A DNA stretch of 64,000 nucleotides, from the NCBI RefSeq assembly GCF_004119445.1, contig NZ_QICI01000019.1, positions 146,889 through 210,888 on the forward strand, given 5' to 3'. This DNA comes from Chryseobacterium sp. CH21 (lineage in GTDB: Bacteria > Bacteroidota > Bacteroidia > Flavobacteriales > Weeksellaceae). Below the pieces are notes generated by a model. That model saw nothing but the letters and a program-made list of their open reading frames with translations. It ran no database searches and was not told where the DNA came from. The position numbers and the translations under genes were made by a program. Of this stretch, positions 1-8,195 are shown piece after piece; within the stretch, counting starts at the first letter, position 1, and each line of letters opens with the position of its first letter.

Positions 1-91
1 AATAGTCACAAATCTAAAAAAACTTCCATGAAATCCTCATGACAGCCCAATGAATATCCGTGTATTATTTTTATTTATCTTTACTGCTGTA

Positions 92-697
92 ATGGACTCT
101 TTTAAAACTTTCAGAAATATCTCTTTCTTTCAGGAACTCACTGATGAGGAAATTACTATTCTGGTCAATATCAGTACCCCCAGACTGCTTCAAAAAAAAG
201 AAAAACTGGCAGAACCCGGTAAACCTTTCAACCATTTATTCATTCTTTCCAATGGATTATTAAGATTTTTCTTTGATGATGAAAACGGTGTGGAAAGCAA
301 CCTTTTTTTACCTTCTGAAAAGGAATCAGCCATTATGGAAAGTCCGGAATCCTACTCCAATGACAATGAAAGAAAATATACCATAGAAGCTGTCATCGAA
401 AGTCAGATTTTTTTGTTTAATAAAAATGAATTTGAGGAAATCGCATTTCAGCACAGAGGTATTTATAATGTGTACCTCAAATCTTTAAAGCTCATCATCA
501 ACATAGCCAAAACACGTATAGAACAGTTTTGCTCTACTTCTCCACACTCACGGTACGAAGAGTTTCTGGAGACAAGACCTTTCACTTCTCAGAATGCCAA
601 CAGAAAGTATATTGCTAATTTTCTGGGCATTACTCCCAATTCTCTTTCGAGGATGACCGCCCGTATTCATAAAAAAAGGAACGAAAGAAAAAAATAA
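92..697 (+). CDS. Crp/Fnr-family transcriptional regulator
   Basis: A predicted cytoplasmic regulator of about 201 residues. The first ~120 residues read as a cyclic-nucleotide-binding-type beta roll (segment KLAEPGKPFNHLFILSNG), followed by a long helix and a compact C-terminal helix-turn-helix (YIANFLGITPNSLSRM) ending in a basic tail. The frame is open from an ATG at 50, but those 14 extra residues are hydrophobic and do not fit the family, so I start at the ATG at 92. Ligand-binding residues are not evident, and there is no cysteine cluster of the Fnr iron-sulfur type. It precedes the DUF3302-HlyD-TolC operon on the same strand with about 225 bp between, so control of that operon is possible but unproven. 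Confidence 0.8.
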   Translation: MDSFKTFRNISFFQELTDEEITILVNISTPRLLQKKEKLAEPGKPFNHLFILSNGLLRFFFDDENGVESNLFLPSEKESAIMESPESYSNDNERKYTIEAVIESQIFLFNKNEFEEIAFQHRGIYNVYLKSLKLIINIAKTRIEQFCSTSPHSRYEEFLETRPFTSQNANRKYIANFLGITPNSLSRMTARIHKKRNERKK

Positions 698-921
698 CTT
701 AGGAATACTTTTTCTCACTTTATTCATTCTATTTTTGCTTACTCAAAACACAATTATATCAAAATTTAAAAAGCAAAATGAGAAAAATATCACCTAAAAA
801 AACAACTTATTATTGATTTGTCTTTAATCTCAATTAAGATTTAGTGTAACCTAACGTATAAGTACTGACGGCCGGGTTACCCCCTTGTTTACACTTCATT
901 ATTACCTTATACAATTATTTT

Positions 922-1287
922 ATGCAAAGAATATCATTACTTCTTTGCCTGTTATTATCATGCAATTTTGTTCAGGCATCAACAGGCAGTTTAGAAGATA
1001 CTATAGCAAATTCTGCTTCCTGGTTCATTTTACTTGTTTTACCTATAGCAGGAATTTATCTTTTCTGGAAAGTTCACCTTTATCCGGAAAAGGTAGCTGA
1101 GAAAAAGAACCATCCTCAGCTGAAAGCCATAAAAAGTATGTGCCTCCTTTCCCTTGTTTTTGGAGGCCTTTTATGGCCGATTGCCCTAATCTGGGCCAAC
1201 TATGATTACGGGAATCAAAACCCTCCCGAAAAAGAAACAGAGAACACAGATTTTACTGAAGAAGAATTTAAACCCATCGAAAATTAA
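922..1287 (+). CDS. DUF3302-type small membrane protein
   Basis: A 121-residue protein with an N-terminal signal-like helix, a membrane segment near residues 30-50 and another near 75-92 (LLSLVFGGLLWPIALIWANY), then an acidic tail. The pattern and the gene order (small membrane protein directly before an HlyD adaptor) match the DUF3302/YiaW family, which sits beside YiaV-type adaptors in enterobacteria. The downstream adaptor starts 5 bp after the stop, so they are almost certainly co-transcribed. The molecular role of DUF3302 is not established. The family call is from memory of family features. Confidence 0.75.
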   Translation: MQRISLLLCLLLSCNFVQASTGSLEDTIANSASWFILLVLPIAGIYLFWKVHLYPEKVAEKKNHPQLKAIKSMCLLSLVFGGLLWPIALIWANYDYGNQNPPEKETENTDFTEEEFKPIEN

Positions 1288-1292
1288 AAAAC

Positions 1293-2450
1293 ATGCTGGA
1301 ATTACTAGTCGCAATATATGCCGGAATATGCTGGCTGCTTATCAAAAAACTCAAACTCATTCCCTGGACATTTACTACTCAGGTAGTAGTATATTCACTT
1401 CCAATTTTTGGGTCTATTGCTTTAATATTAAGCTTAAATTTTTACTGCCCTATCACCTCTGATGTAAAAGTGGGAAACAGAAGTGTGGATATTACCACTC
1501 AGGTTTTGGGAAGGGTAAAAAAGGTATATGTAAGTACCAATCAGGAAGTAAAAAAAGGAGATACGTTGTTTGTACTGGACAGAGAACCGTATTTACAAGA
1601 GATCAAATCTCTGGAAGCTAAGCTCAGCAATATTAAAGCCACCGTAAGTTCTTACAATACGGACATCTCCGCTTCCAGAAAAAACATAGCAGGTCTGCAG
1701 TCGCAGCTGGATCTTGCTAATAAAAGAACTGCACAGTACAAGGAACTGGTAGAAGCCGGAGCTGCCAATAAATTTGATCTGGAGCAGGCTGTCACCAATG
1801 TGCATGATCTTCAGTCCAGAATCAGTGCTGCACAATCACAGCAACAGTCTTTGGAAACAAAGTCCAATGCTTCTTATGGTGGAGAAAATTCATCAGTATC
1901 TGAAATTAAGGCAAAGCTGGATCAGGCAAAATGGAATCTTTCACAAACCGTTGTTGTAGCTCCTACAGATGGTGTAATTCCCAATGTTCAGCTGAATGAA
2001 GGAGCAATCATGGCACCTTTTAAATCAGCATTTGTTCTGATTCAAAAGCAACAGTCGGTGATTGGATTTTTTGCCCAGAATGAGCTTGAAGCCGTAAAAA
2101 ATGGTGATGAAGTAGAGCTGGCTCTTAAAACAGAACCGGGAAAAGTAGTAAAAGCGAAACTAGAATACGTCATTGATGCTACCAGCCAGGGAATTATGAA
2201 TAATGCAGGTGGTATGCTTGGAGGAAACGGTTCTACAGCCGGACTTCCCGATACCGCCAGACAATTACCTGAAACGGACGGAAAGCTTATTGCCAAGTTT
2301 GTCTTGGAAGACCATCAAAAACAGCTTACCGTAGGGGCAAGAGGAACAGCGGTTATTTATTCTGATCATATCAAGCCCCTTCATCTAATCCGAAAAGTAA
2401 TGGTACGTATTAACAGTAAAATCAATTATCTGGTTCTTAAACTTCATTAA
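1293..2450 (+). CDS. HlyD-family periplasmic adaptor (YiaV/YibH-like)
   Basis: Membrane-fusion protein of 385 residues. It begins with two hydrophobic segments (about residues 1-18 and 28-50), then a split biotinyl-lipoyl-like domain (VGNRSVDITTQVLGRVKKVY, with the second half near VVVAPTDGVIPN), separated by a coiled coil of about residues 105-205, then a beta-barrel domain. Such adaptors join an inner-membrane transporter to an outer-membrane channel. The channel gene follows with one base between stop and start, but no ABC, RND, MFS or FUSC pump is encoded in this operon. Substrate unknown. Confidence 0.88.
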   Translation: MLELLVAIYAGICWLLIKKLKLIPWTFTTQVVVYSLPIFGSIALILSLNFYCPITSDVKVGNRSVDITTQVLGRVKKVYVSTNQEVKKGDTLFVLDREPYLQEIKSLEAKLSNIKATVSSYNTDISASRKNIAGLQSQLDLANKRTAQYKELVEAGAANKFDLEQAVTNVHDLQSRISAAQSQQQSLETKSNASYGGENSSVSEIKAKLDQAKWNLSQTVVVAPTDGVIPNVQLNEGAIMAPFKSAFVLIQKQQSVIGFFAQNELEAVKNGDEVELALKTEPGKVVKAKLEYVIDATSQGIMNNAGGMLGGNGSTAGLPDTARQLPETDGKLIAKFVLEDHQKQLTVGARGTAVIYSDHIKPLHLIRKVMVRINSKINYLVLKLH

Positions 2451-2451
2451 C

Positions 2452-3852
2452 ATGGGCAAAAAATTAATTTTACTGGGTATACTTTCCGTAAGTTTAAGCT
2501 CATGTATCGGATATAAAGAGCCTACGAAGGAAAATATAAATCAGCTTAAAGAAAAGAGTGAAATTGCTTCTCATATAGAAATTCCGGACGAATGGATCTT
2601 TGACAGAAAAGCAAATTCAAGATCAATTTCCTATGAATGGGTGAATGATCTTAAAACGCCTCAACTGGAAACCCTTATTAATGAAGGAATGCTATACAAC
2701 GCTGATCTCATCATTGCCAGAGAAAAGCTTACTCAGATTGAGCTGGCCATGGAAATTGCAGGAAGTGATCTTTATCCAAGTGTAAGTGCGGTTGCCAATA
2801 CATCCAATAATCTGGTAAGCAATACTCAGATTCAGCGGCTAGCTTTAAAAGCTAACTGGGAAATTGATCTTTGGGGTAAGAATAAATCTTCACAGATGGC
2901 AAGTACCAGCAGTTATTTTTCTGCGAAATATCAGAATACGTTACTGCATCAGTCTATTGCAGGGATGATTGCCAAAGCTTATTTTTTGAATATTGCAGGA
3001 AATATTCAGGAAGATAAGATTGAAAGCTATATTCAAAAGTCTAAAGACCTGGAAAAGCTGTATATTATTCAAAAGAAAGTGGGAACGGCAAATGCTTTAG
3101 ATATTTCGAATATTTCAGCAGAAATTATTTCTTTACAGGGCTATCTGGAAAAGGTGAAGAATGCCAATACACAGTCCAGACGGTCATTGGAACTGCTTAC
3201 CGGAAAGTATCCGGAAGGAAAGTTGGCTACTCAGAACTTTTTTAATCCTGCCGGTAATCGTATTCCTGAATCTTTCCCTCTTGAACTTCTGGAGAACAGA
3301 TCAGACATACAGGCCAATCATTTTCAGGTCGAAAAAGCTTTTTATGAAGTACAGGAAGCTAAAGCGGCAAGACTTCCTTCATTAAGTATAAGCTCGTCCC
3401 TTGGCAGTGCGGGAAGTAATGTGGAATCTATCAATTCTTTATTTTCTAATCCTTTATTAAAAGTGGGTGGCGGATTAGTTTCTCCATTATTTAACGGCGG
3501 AAAGCTTAAAAAGAATGTGGAAGTTAAAAACTCTCAGCAGAAGCAGGTCGTTGAAGAATATTCAAAGGCGGTTCTGAATGCATTAAACGAAGTAGAATCT
3601 TCTTTAGCCAATCTCCGTTCCATTGAAAAGCAGATGACTTATACTACTCAGGCTGTCAATGAACTGAAAAACAATATCAATCTTACAGAAAAACAAATAA
3701 AGGTAGGTATCAACAACAGTTTTGTACTGATCCGTAAACAAAGGGATCTTTTGAAAAATGAAATGAACCTCATCAATCTGGAACTTCAGTACAGAATAGA
3801 GCGTATTAATCTTTATATGGCTTTAGGGGCTGAGAACTTCATTTATTCATAA
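2452..3852 (+). CDS. TolC/NodT-type outer-membrane efflux lipoprotein
   Basis: A 466-residue protein with a lipoprotein signal (MGKKLILLGILSVSLSSCIG, lipobox SSC near residue 18) followed by the two-fold repeated coiled-coil architecture of outer-membrane efflux proteins. The motifs LQIELAM-type helix entry, WEIDLWGK and SPLFNGGKLKKN are typical of the RND-associated (NodT/CusC) branch. It forms the exit duct for the adaptor encoded immediately upstream. Transcription ends at the strong hairpin 12 bp after the stop. Confidence 0.9.
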   Translation: MGKKLILLGILSVSLSSCIGYKEPTKENINQLKEKSEIASHIEIPDEWIFDRKANSRSISYEWVNDLKTPQLETLINEGMLYNADLIIAREKLTQIELAMEIAGSDLYPSVSAVANTSNNLVSNTQIQRLALKANWEIDLWGKNKSSQMASTSSYFSAKYQNTLLHQSIAGMIAKAYFLNIAGNIQEDKIESYIQKSKDLEKLYIIQKKVGTANALDISNISAEIISLQGYLEKVKNANTQSRRSLELLTGKYPEGKLATQNFFNPAGNRIPESFPLELLENRSDIQANHFQVEKAFYEVQEAKAARLPSLSISSSLGSAGSNVESINSLFSNPLLKVGGGLVSPLFNGGKLKKNVEVKNSQQKQVVEEYSKAVLNALNEVESSLANLRSIEKQMTYTTQAVNELKNNINLTEKQIKVGINNSFVLIRKQRDLLKNEMNLINLELQYRIERINLYMALGAENFIYS

Positions 3853-3863
3853 TTTTATACTTT

Positions 3864-3899
3864 AAAAAAGACTGCAGATTGTTTTCTGCAGTCTTTTTT
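3864..3899 (+). terminator. Rho-independent terminator (bidirectional)
   Basis: Perfect stem AGACTGCAGA / TCTGCAGTCT flanked by A-run and T-run. It lies between the convergent TolC-type and YeeE/YedE genes and can serve both strands. Confidence 0.85.
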
Positions 3900-3905
3900 A
3901 ATAGA

Positions 3906-4394
3906 TTAATGAGGTAATTGATCTCTGAAATATCCATATACCCATGTTCCTGCAATAGCACTCAAAAGGGTGATGGATACAGCTAAGGCTCCGGTTCCGA
4001 TCTGCGCAAACAGAGGTCCGGGGCAAGCTCCTGTAATGGCCCAGCCAAAACCGAATATCAATCCTCCGTAGATCTGACCTTTGTTGAACTTTTTTGGAGT
4101 CAGCGTAATGGGTTCTCCGTGGATTGTTTTTATATTGAATTTTTTGATCAGCCACACCGAAATCATTCCTACCAATACTGCACTTCCGATAATTCCGTAC
4201 ATATGGAAAGACTGCAGGCGGAACATTTCCTGTATTCTGAACCAACTGATCACTTCAGCTTTCACAAAAATAATCCCGAATATAACTCCTGCAACAAGGT
4301 ACTTCAGATGATGATACCATGGATGAGTAAGGGTACTTTCGTTCACACAAACAGCATCCTGATGGCGTATTTCCTGTTCTTTTTCTTTTATCAT
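3906..4394 (-). CDS. YeeE/YedE-family (DUF6691) membrane protein, subunit 2
   Basis: A 162-residue integral membrane protein with four hydrophobic segments. It carries the conserved FGFGWAITGACPGPLFAQIG block (about residues 112-131), whose cysteine corresponds to the thiosulfate/sulfur-transport cysteine of YeeE-type proteins. In Bacteroidetes this half is normally encoded next to a second YeeE/YedE half, as here (22 bp upstream), and close to sulfur-handling enzymes. Likely role: uptake of a sulfur species such as thiosulfate or polysulfide; substrate inferred from family only. Confidence 0.85.
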   Translation of the reverse strand: MIKEKEQEIRHQDAVCVNESTLTHPWYHHLKYLVAGVIFGIIFVKAEVISWFRIQEMFRLQSFHMYGIIGSAVLVGMISVWLIKKFNIKTIHGEPITLTPKKFNKGQIYGGLIFGFGWAITGACPGPLFAQIGTGALAVSITLLSAIAGTWVYGYFRDQLPH

Positions 4395-4416
4395 GATGTA
4401 AACTTTTCTTTTAAAA

Positions 4417-4979
4417 TTATAGGGAAAGGATGACAGGTAAAATGATATTAGCCATTAAAAAACCACCGATCATAAAGCAGACTGTTGCTACCAAAGAAGG
4501 CCACTGCAGATTGGAAAGTCCCATAATCGCATGTCCGCTGGTACATCCTCCCGCATATCTTGTCCCGAAACCTACTAAAAATCCGCCCGCTACCATCATG
4601 ACAAATCCTCTCAGGGTCAACAGACTTTCGAAATTCATCAGTTGTACAGGAACCAGATTGCTGTAATCTGTAATTCCGTAGCCTGCCAGTTCTGCTTTCA
4701 GATTGGGATTGACTGTTATTTCATTGGGGTTCAGCAAAAAATGGGAAGCAATCATTCCTCCGAAGAAGATTCCCAGTACAAAAAATAAATTCCAGGCTTC
4801 TTTTTCCAGTCATATTTGAAAAAATTCACATTGGCAGGGATACAGGCTGCACAGATATGTCTCAGTGAAGAGCTGATTCCAAAGGATTTATTTCCCATAA
4901 TCAATAAAGCGGGAACGGTAAGCCCGATCAACGGACCAGCAATATACCATGGCCAGGGTTCTTTTATAATTTCCAACAT
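4417..4979 (-). pseudogene. YeeE/YedE-family membrane protein, subunit 1, frameshifted
   Basis: Two abutting frames together make one normal ~187-residue YeeE/YedE protein. The N-terminal part (start ATG at 4979) contains [20 protein letters not shown]; the C-terminal part contains GFGTRYAGGCTSGHAIMG with the conserved Cys. The frames join at the T5 run 4801-4805 (A5 on the coding strand). Adding one A there restores an uninterrupted frame reading [17 protein letters not shown] across the break. As given, translation would stop about 15 codons later. Both halves look fully conserved, so a sequencing or assembly error, or a very recent mutation, is likelier than decay. It starts 9 bp after the MBL-rhodanese gene. 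Confidence 0.85.
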
Positions 4980-4988
4980 CTCTTATTT

Positions 4989-6410
4989 TTAATGTAATTT
5001 ATTTAAAATTTTAGTCTGACACACAAAATCACTTTTAGGAATACCTGTAGATGCAATCGCTTTAAAACCACCTTCAACTTCCGAAAAGTTTCTGTACCCT
5101 CTTGCCTGAAGGATGCTCGCTGCTATTGTACTTCTGTAACCGCTTCCACAATGCATGTAGAAATGTTCCCCCGGATTTATCTGATGAATCCATTCATTGA
5201 TATAGGCTAAAGGTTTGCTGTAAGCTTCATGAATATGTTCCGCATTGTATTCACTTTCTTTTCTTATATCAATGATTTTCGCTTCTTTTTCTTTGATTTC
5301 GGATTCAAACTGCTGTGCAGAGATACGATTCACAAAGTCTGTTTCTTTTCCACTCTTCTTCCATGCTTGAAAGCTTCCTTCCAAAAATCCTAAAATATGA
5401 TCGAATCCTACCCTGCTCAAACGGGTTATAGCTTCTTCTTCATTTCCATTCTCGGCAACCAACAGAATAGGCTGGTTTACGTCGGCAACTAAAGCTCCTA
5501 CCCAAGGGGCAAAGTCACCATCCAAGCCTATATTGATGGACTGTGGGATAAATCCTCTGACAAATTCACTACTGGTTCTCACATCTAAAATCAAAGCTCC
5601 TGAAGCTTCGGCAATTTCTTCAAACTGTTCGGGTGAAAGAGCGTGCAACCCTTGTGAAAGAACCTCATCAAAACTATTGTATCCTTTTTTATTCATCTTC
5701 ACATTCATCCCGAAATAAGCTGGTGGAGGTAAAAGTCCGTCAGTCACTTCATTGATAAAGCTCTGTTTATCCTTTTGATTCAAAGCATAATTGGTTCTTT
5801 TTTGATTTCCCAGTGTGTCTACCGTTTCTTTCTGCATATTTTTACCGCATGCAGAACCTGCTCCATGGGCTGGATAGACAGTAATATCATCATCTAAAGG
5901 TAAAATTTTCTGGTATAAACTATCATATAAAAGTCCGGCAAGTTCTTCCTGAGTCATATTTGTTCCTTTCTGTGCCAGATCAGGACGGCCCACATCCCCA
6001 AGGAATAAGGTATCACCACTAAAAAGAGCCTTTTCATTACCATTTTCATCAATTAACAGGTAGCATGAACTTTCTAGAGTGTGCCCGGGCGTATGAAGAA
6101 CTTTGATTTTACTATTTCCTATTTCAAATATCTGCCCATCTTCTGCAATGATGGCTTCAAATTCAGGATGGGCAGTAGGACCGTAAACAATCGGAGCTCC
6201 GGTTTTATGGCTTAAATCAAGGTGACCACTGACGAAATCTGCATGAAAATGGGTTTCAAAAATATATTTTAATTGTACTCCATCTTCTTTCAATCTGTTG
6301 ATATAAGGCTGTGTTTCTCTTAAAGGATCTATAATTGCAGCTTCTCCGGCTGAAGTGATATAGTAAGCACCCTGTGCGAGACATCCTGTATAAATCTGTT
6401 CTATTTTCAT
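4989..6410 (-). CDS. MBL-fold hydrolase with two rhodanese domains (persulfide dioxygenase-like)
   Basis: A 473-residue fusion protein. Residues ~1-245 form a glyoxalase-II/ETHE1-type metallo-beta-lactamase domain with metal motif THFHADFVSGH (~55-65), HTPGHT (~110) and SGDTLFLGDVGRPD. Two rhodanese-like domains follow. The first (~265-360) has no cysteine in its active loop, and the second has an intact HCGSGYRS loop (~Cys421). Related fusions (CstB, BlhA types) oxidise or transfer persulfide sulfur. Its position beside two YeeE/YedE proteins and a TauE exporter supports a role in sulfide/persulfide detoxification. A candidate operator lies 58 bp upstream. Confidence 0.9.
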   Translation of the reverse strand: MKIEQIYTGCLAQGAYYITSAGEAAIIDPLRETQPYINRLKEDGVQLKYIFETHFHADFVSGHLDLSHKTGAPIVYGPTAHPEFEAIIAEDGQIFEIGNSKIKVLHTPGHTLESSCYLLIDENGNEKALFSGDTLFLGDVGRPDLAQKGTNMTQEELAGLLYDSLYQKILPLDDDITVYPAHGAGSACGKNMQKETVDTLGNQKRTNYALNQKDKQSFINEVTDGLLPPPAYFGMNVKMNKKGYNSFDEVLSQGLHALSPEQFEEIAEASGALILDVRTSSEFVRGFIPQSINIGLDGDFAPWVGALVADVNQPILLVAENGNEEEAITRLSRVGFDHILGFLEGSFQAWKKSGKETDFVNRISAQQFESEIKEKEAKIIDIRKESEYNAEHIHEAYSKPLAYINEWIHQINPGEHFYMHCGSGYRSTIAASILQARGYRNFSEVEGGFKAIASTGIPKSDFVCQTKILNKLH

Positions 6411-6442
6411 CGTATTTTATTTTTTGATTCTGTTATCTGATA

Positions 6443-6493
6443 CAAATCTCCTGCTTTCCTTTTTCATGTACAGTTACTTTTGTTACATAAGAA
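6443..6493 (-). promoter_or_regulatory. Candidate promoter and operator of the MBL-rhodanese operon
   Basis: On the minus strand, a 25-bp block (6469-6493) contains ATGTAACAAAAGTAAC and is 24/25 identical to a block upstream of the TauE-type gene. Eighteen bases downstream lies a -7-like box GAGATTTG (6450-6443). A start point about 4 nt after that box puts the block centre near -42, the usual class II activator position for Crp/Fnr proteins. The box deviates from TAnnTTTG at its first position, as expected for an activator-dependent promoter. Function is inferred. Confidence 0.6.
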
Positions 6494-6495
6494 CA

Positions 6496-7290
6496 TTAAA
6501 CGAAGATTTCTTTGGTTATAATATAAATACCCATGATCAGGATAAACCATCCAAATGCGGGTTTCAGTTTTTTACCGTCTATCTTTTTTGACAATTGTGA
6601 GCCTGTTATAATCCCTGCAACGGCAATGGCTGTAATAGAAAGTAATAGTTTCCATTCTATTTGTACGTGATTTACAGAAGTAAGAAAACCGATCAGAGAG
6701 TTGATAGAAATGATAACTAATGATGTCCCGATCGCTATCTTCATTGGGATTTTTAACAGGTTAACCAATGCCGGAATGATCATAAAACCTCCCCCAGCTC
6801 CCACCAGTCCAGTTAAAACGCCCACTATTGAGCCCTGTCCTGCAGCCTGCAAGGCTTTATTATTATTTGTTTTATGTTTTAAAGGTTTTTCCATAATACT
6901 TTTTCTTATCATTTTATAAGAAGCCAAAATCATTAAACCGGCAAAAATCAGGAGTAAAAAAACATTTTTGGTAACGAGAAAACTGTTTATTTGAAATACT
7001 TTCTCTGGAATTAAGGGAAGAAGATATAACCTGGTCAGGAAGATGGAAATAACGGAAGGAATTCCGAATATCAGCGCTATCTTAAAATTGATCAATCCTT
7101 TTTTAAAATACGATACAGATCCTACAAGACTGCTTATTCCTACTATAAAAAGTGAATATTCCGTTGCCATAAAAGCATCGATACCAAAAAGATAAACGAG
7201 TACGGGAACGGTGAGAATACTTCCTCCACCTCCGATTAAACCAAGAGAAATTCCTATTAAAACTGCAGCTGCATATCCTATAATTTCCAT
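6496..7290 (-). CDS. TauE/SafE-family (TSUP) sulfite/anion exporter
   Basis: A 264-residue membrane protein with about eight hydrophobic segments. The duplicated signature is visible as ISLGLIGGGGSILTVPVLVY near residue 18 and GVLTGLVGAGGGFMIIPALV near residue 158. The family exports sulfite, sulfoacetate and related anions. Together with the MBL-rhodanese enzyme and YeeE/YedE proteins downstream it suggests import, oxidation and export of sulfur species. The 85-bp gap to the MBL gene holds that gene's own promoter-operator. Confidence 0.9.
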   Translation of the reverse strand: MEIIGYAAAVLIGISLGLIGGGGSILTVPVLVYLFGIDAFMATEYSLFIVGISSLVGSVSYFKKGLINFKIALIFGIPSVISIFLTRLYLLPLIPEKVFQINSFLVTKNVFLLLIFAGLMILASYKMIRKSIMEKPLKHKTNNNKALQAAGQGSIVGVLTGLVGAGGGFMIIPALVNLLKIPMKIAIGTSLVIISINSLIGFLTSVNHVQIEWKLLLSITAIAVAGIITGSQLSKKIDGKKLKPAFGWFILIMGIYIITKEIFV

Positions 7291-7312
7291 TTCTATTCAA
7301 CTAATTATGATG

Positions 7313-7363
7313 CAAAAATGGGAATGTGAGAGGGAAGCTACAGCTACTTTTGTTACATAAGAA
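7313..7363 (-). promoter_or_regulatory. Candidate promoter and operator of the TauE-type gene
   Basis: The 25-bp block at 7339-7363 matches 6469-6493 at 24 of 25 positions. A -7-like box CATTTTTG on the minus strand (7320-7313) lies 18 bases downstream, exactly the spacing seen at the MBL gene. The Crp/Fnr gene at 7549-8187 is the obvious candidate regulator. Confidence 0.6.
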
Positions 7364-7463
7364 AATTTTTTAACACGAATGAGCACCAATAGGTTCACAA
7401 AGGCACAAGGAAGCTATTGTGAGAAATATAGAGATTGCTTACCTACGATTCGAAATGACTTTT

Positions 7464-7514
7464 ACCACCCCGTCAAAAATTCTTTGAATTTTTGCCACCC
7501 CTCCGAAGGAGTGG
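7464..7514 (-). repeat. Double-hairpin dispersed repeat, copy 1
   Basis: A copy of an approximately 52-bp element also found at 32711-32765 and 35500-35554 (plus orientation there). It carries a C-rich arm with CTCC/GGAG, an AAAATTC-n3-GAATTTTT stem and the block GACGGGGTGG. In this copy the first hairpin is degraded (CTCCGAAGGAG). Non-coding. Confidence 0.75.
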
Positions 7515-7548
7515 AATGTGAGTACCTTTGATTCAATTGAAGTGGAGT

Positions 7549-8187
7549 TTATGAGTTGAGGGGTTTCAGGAGGACGATTTTATTTCTGCCCAGTTTGAGC
7601 CTTCCTTCTTCTTCCAGCTGTTTCAGAAGTCTTGAAACCACTACTCTTGCGGTTCCCAGCTCATTGGCCAGCTGTTCGTGCGTTGTGTGAATGATTTCAG
7701 AGCCGGTAAGTTCAGATTTTTTCTGCAGCAGATTGAGAAGTCGTTCGTCTACTTTTTTGAAAGCGATGGCATTGATGATATCCAACAATTCTTCAAATCT
7801 TTTATGATACAATTTGAAGATATAATCCAGCCATTCCGGATGTTCTTTGATGAATAAAGAGACCTTGTCTACCGGTAGGAAAAGAATTTCCGCATCTTCT
7901 TCAATCTCTGCTTTTACAATACTTTTTTCATTATGCATCCCACCCAGAAAGGACATGATACAGCTTTCACCAGCTTTGATATAATATAATAAAATTTCGC
8001 GTCCGTCTTCTTCGGTTCTGATGACTTTCAGCATTCCTTTCATCACAATAGGAATGGAACGGATAGAAGCATTTTCATCTAAAATAATGTCTCCTTCATG
8101 GTAATTTTTCGTTGTACCATACTGATACAGCTTTTCTACCAGCTCCGGGGATGATGAAAATTTGGAAGAAAGTACGGTGTCCTGCAT
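7549..8187 (-). CDS. Crp/Fnr-family regulator of the sulfur gene cluster
   Basis: A 212-residue regulator with an N-terminal cNMP-type domain (residues ~15-125; GESCIMSFLGG near residue 72) and a C-terminal Crp-type winged helix (HEQLANELGTARVVVSRLLKQL, cut here as HEQLANELGTARVVVSRLL). It has one cysteine near residue 74 and lacks the N-terminal cysteine cluster of true Fnr. It sits directly upstream of the TauE/MBL/YeeE genes on the same strand, the usual place for their regulator in Bacteroidetes, and two candidate operators occur in front of those genes. It starts 8 bp after the GH20 gene, so it may also be read from that promoter. Effector unknown. Confidence 0.85.
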   Translation of the reverse strand: MQDTVLSSKFSSSPELVEKLYQYGTTKNYHEGDIILDENASIRSIPIVMKGMLKVIRTEEDGREILLYYIKAGESCIMSFLGGMHNEKSIVKAEIEEDAEILFLPVDKVSLFIKEHPEWLDYIFKLYHKRFEELLDIINAIAFKKVDERLLNLLQKKSELTGSEIIHTTHEQLANELGTARVVVSRLLKQLEEEGRLKLGRNKIVLLKPLNS

Positions 8188-8195
8188 TTTTTATT

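Noticed and set aside
885..1462. Alternative plus-strand frames at 885-1100 and 1202-1462
   Set aside because: They overlap the DUF3302 and HlyD genes in other frames and have no recognisable protein features.
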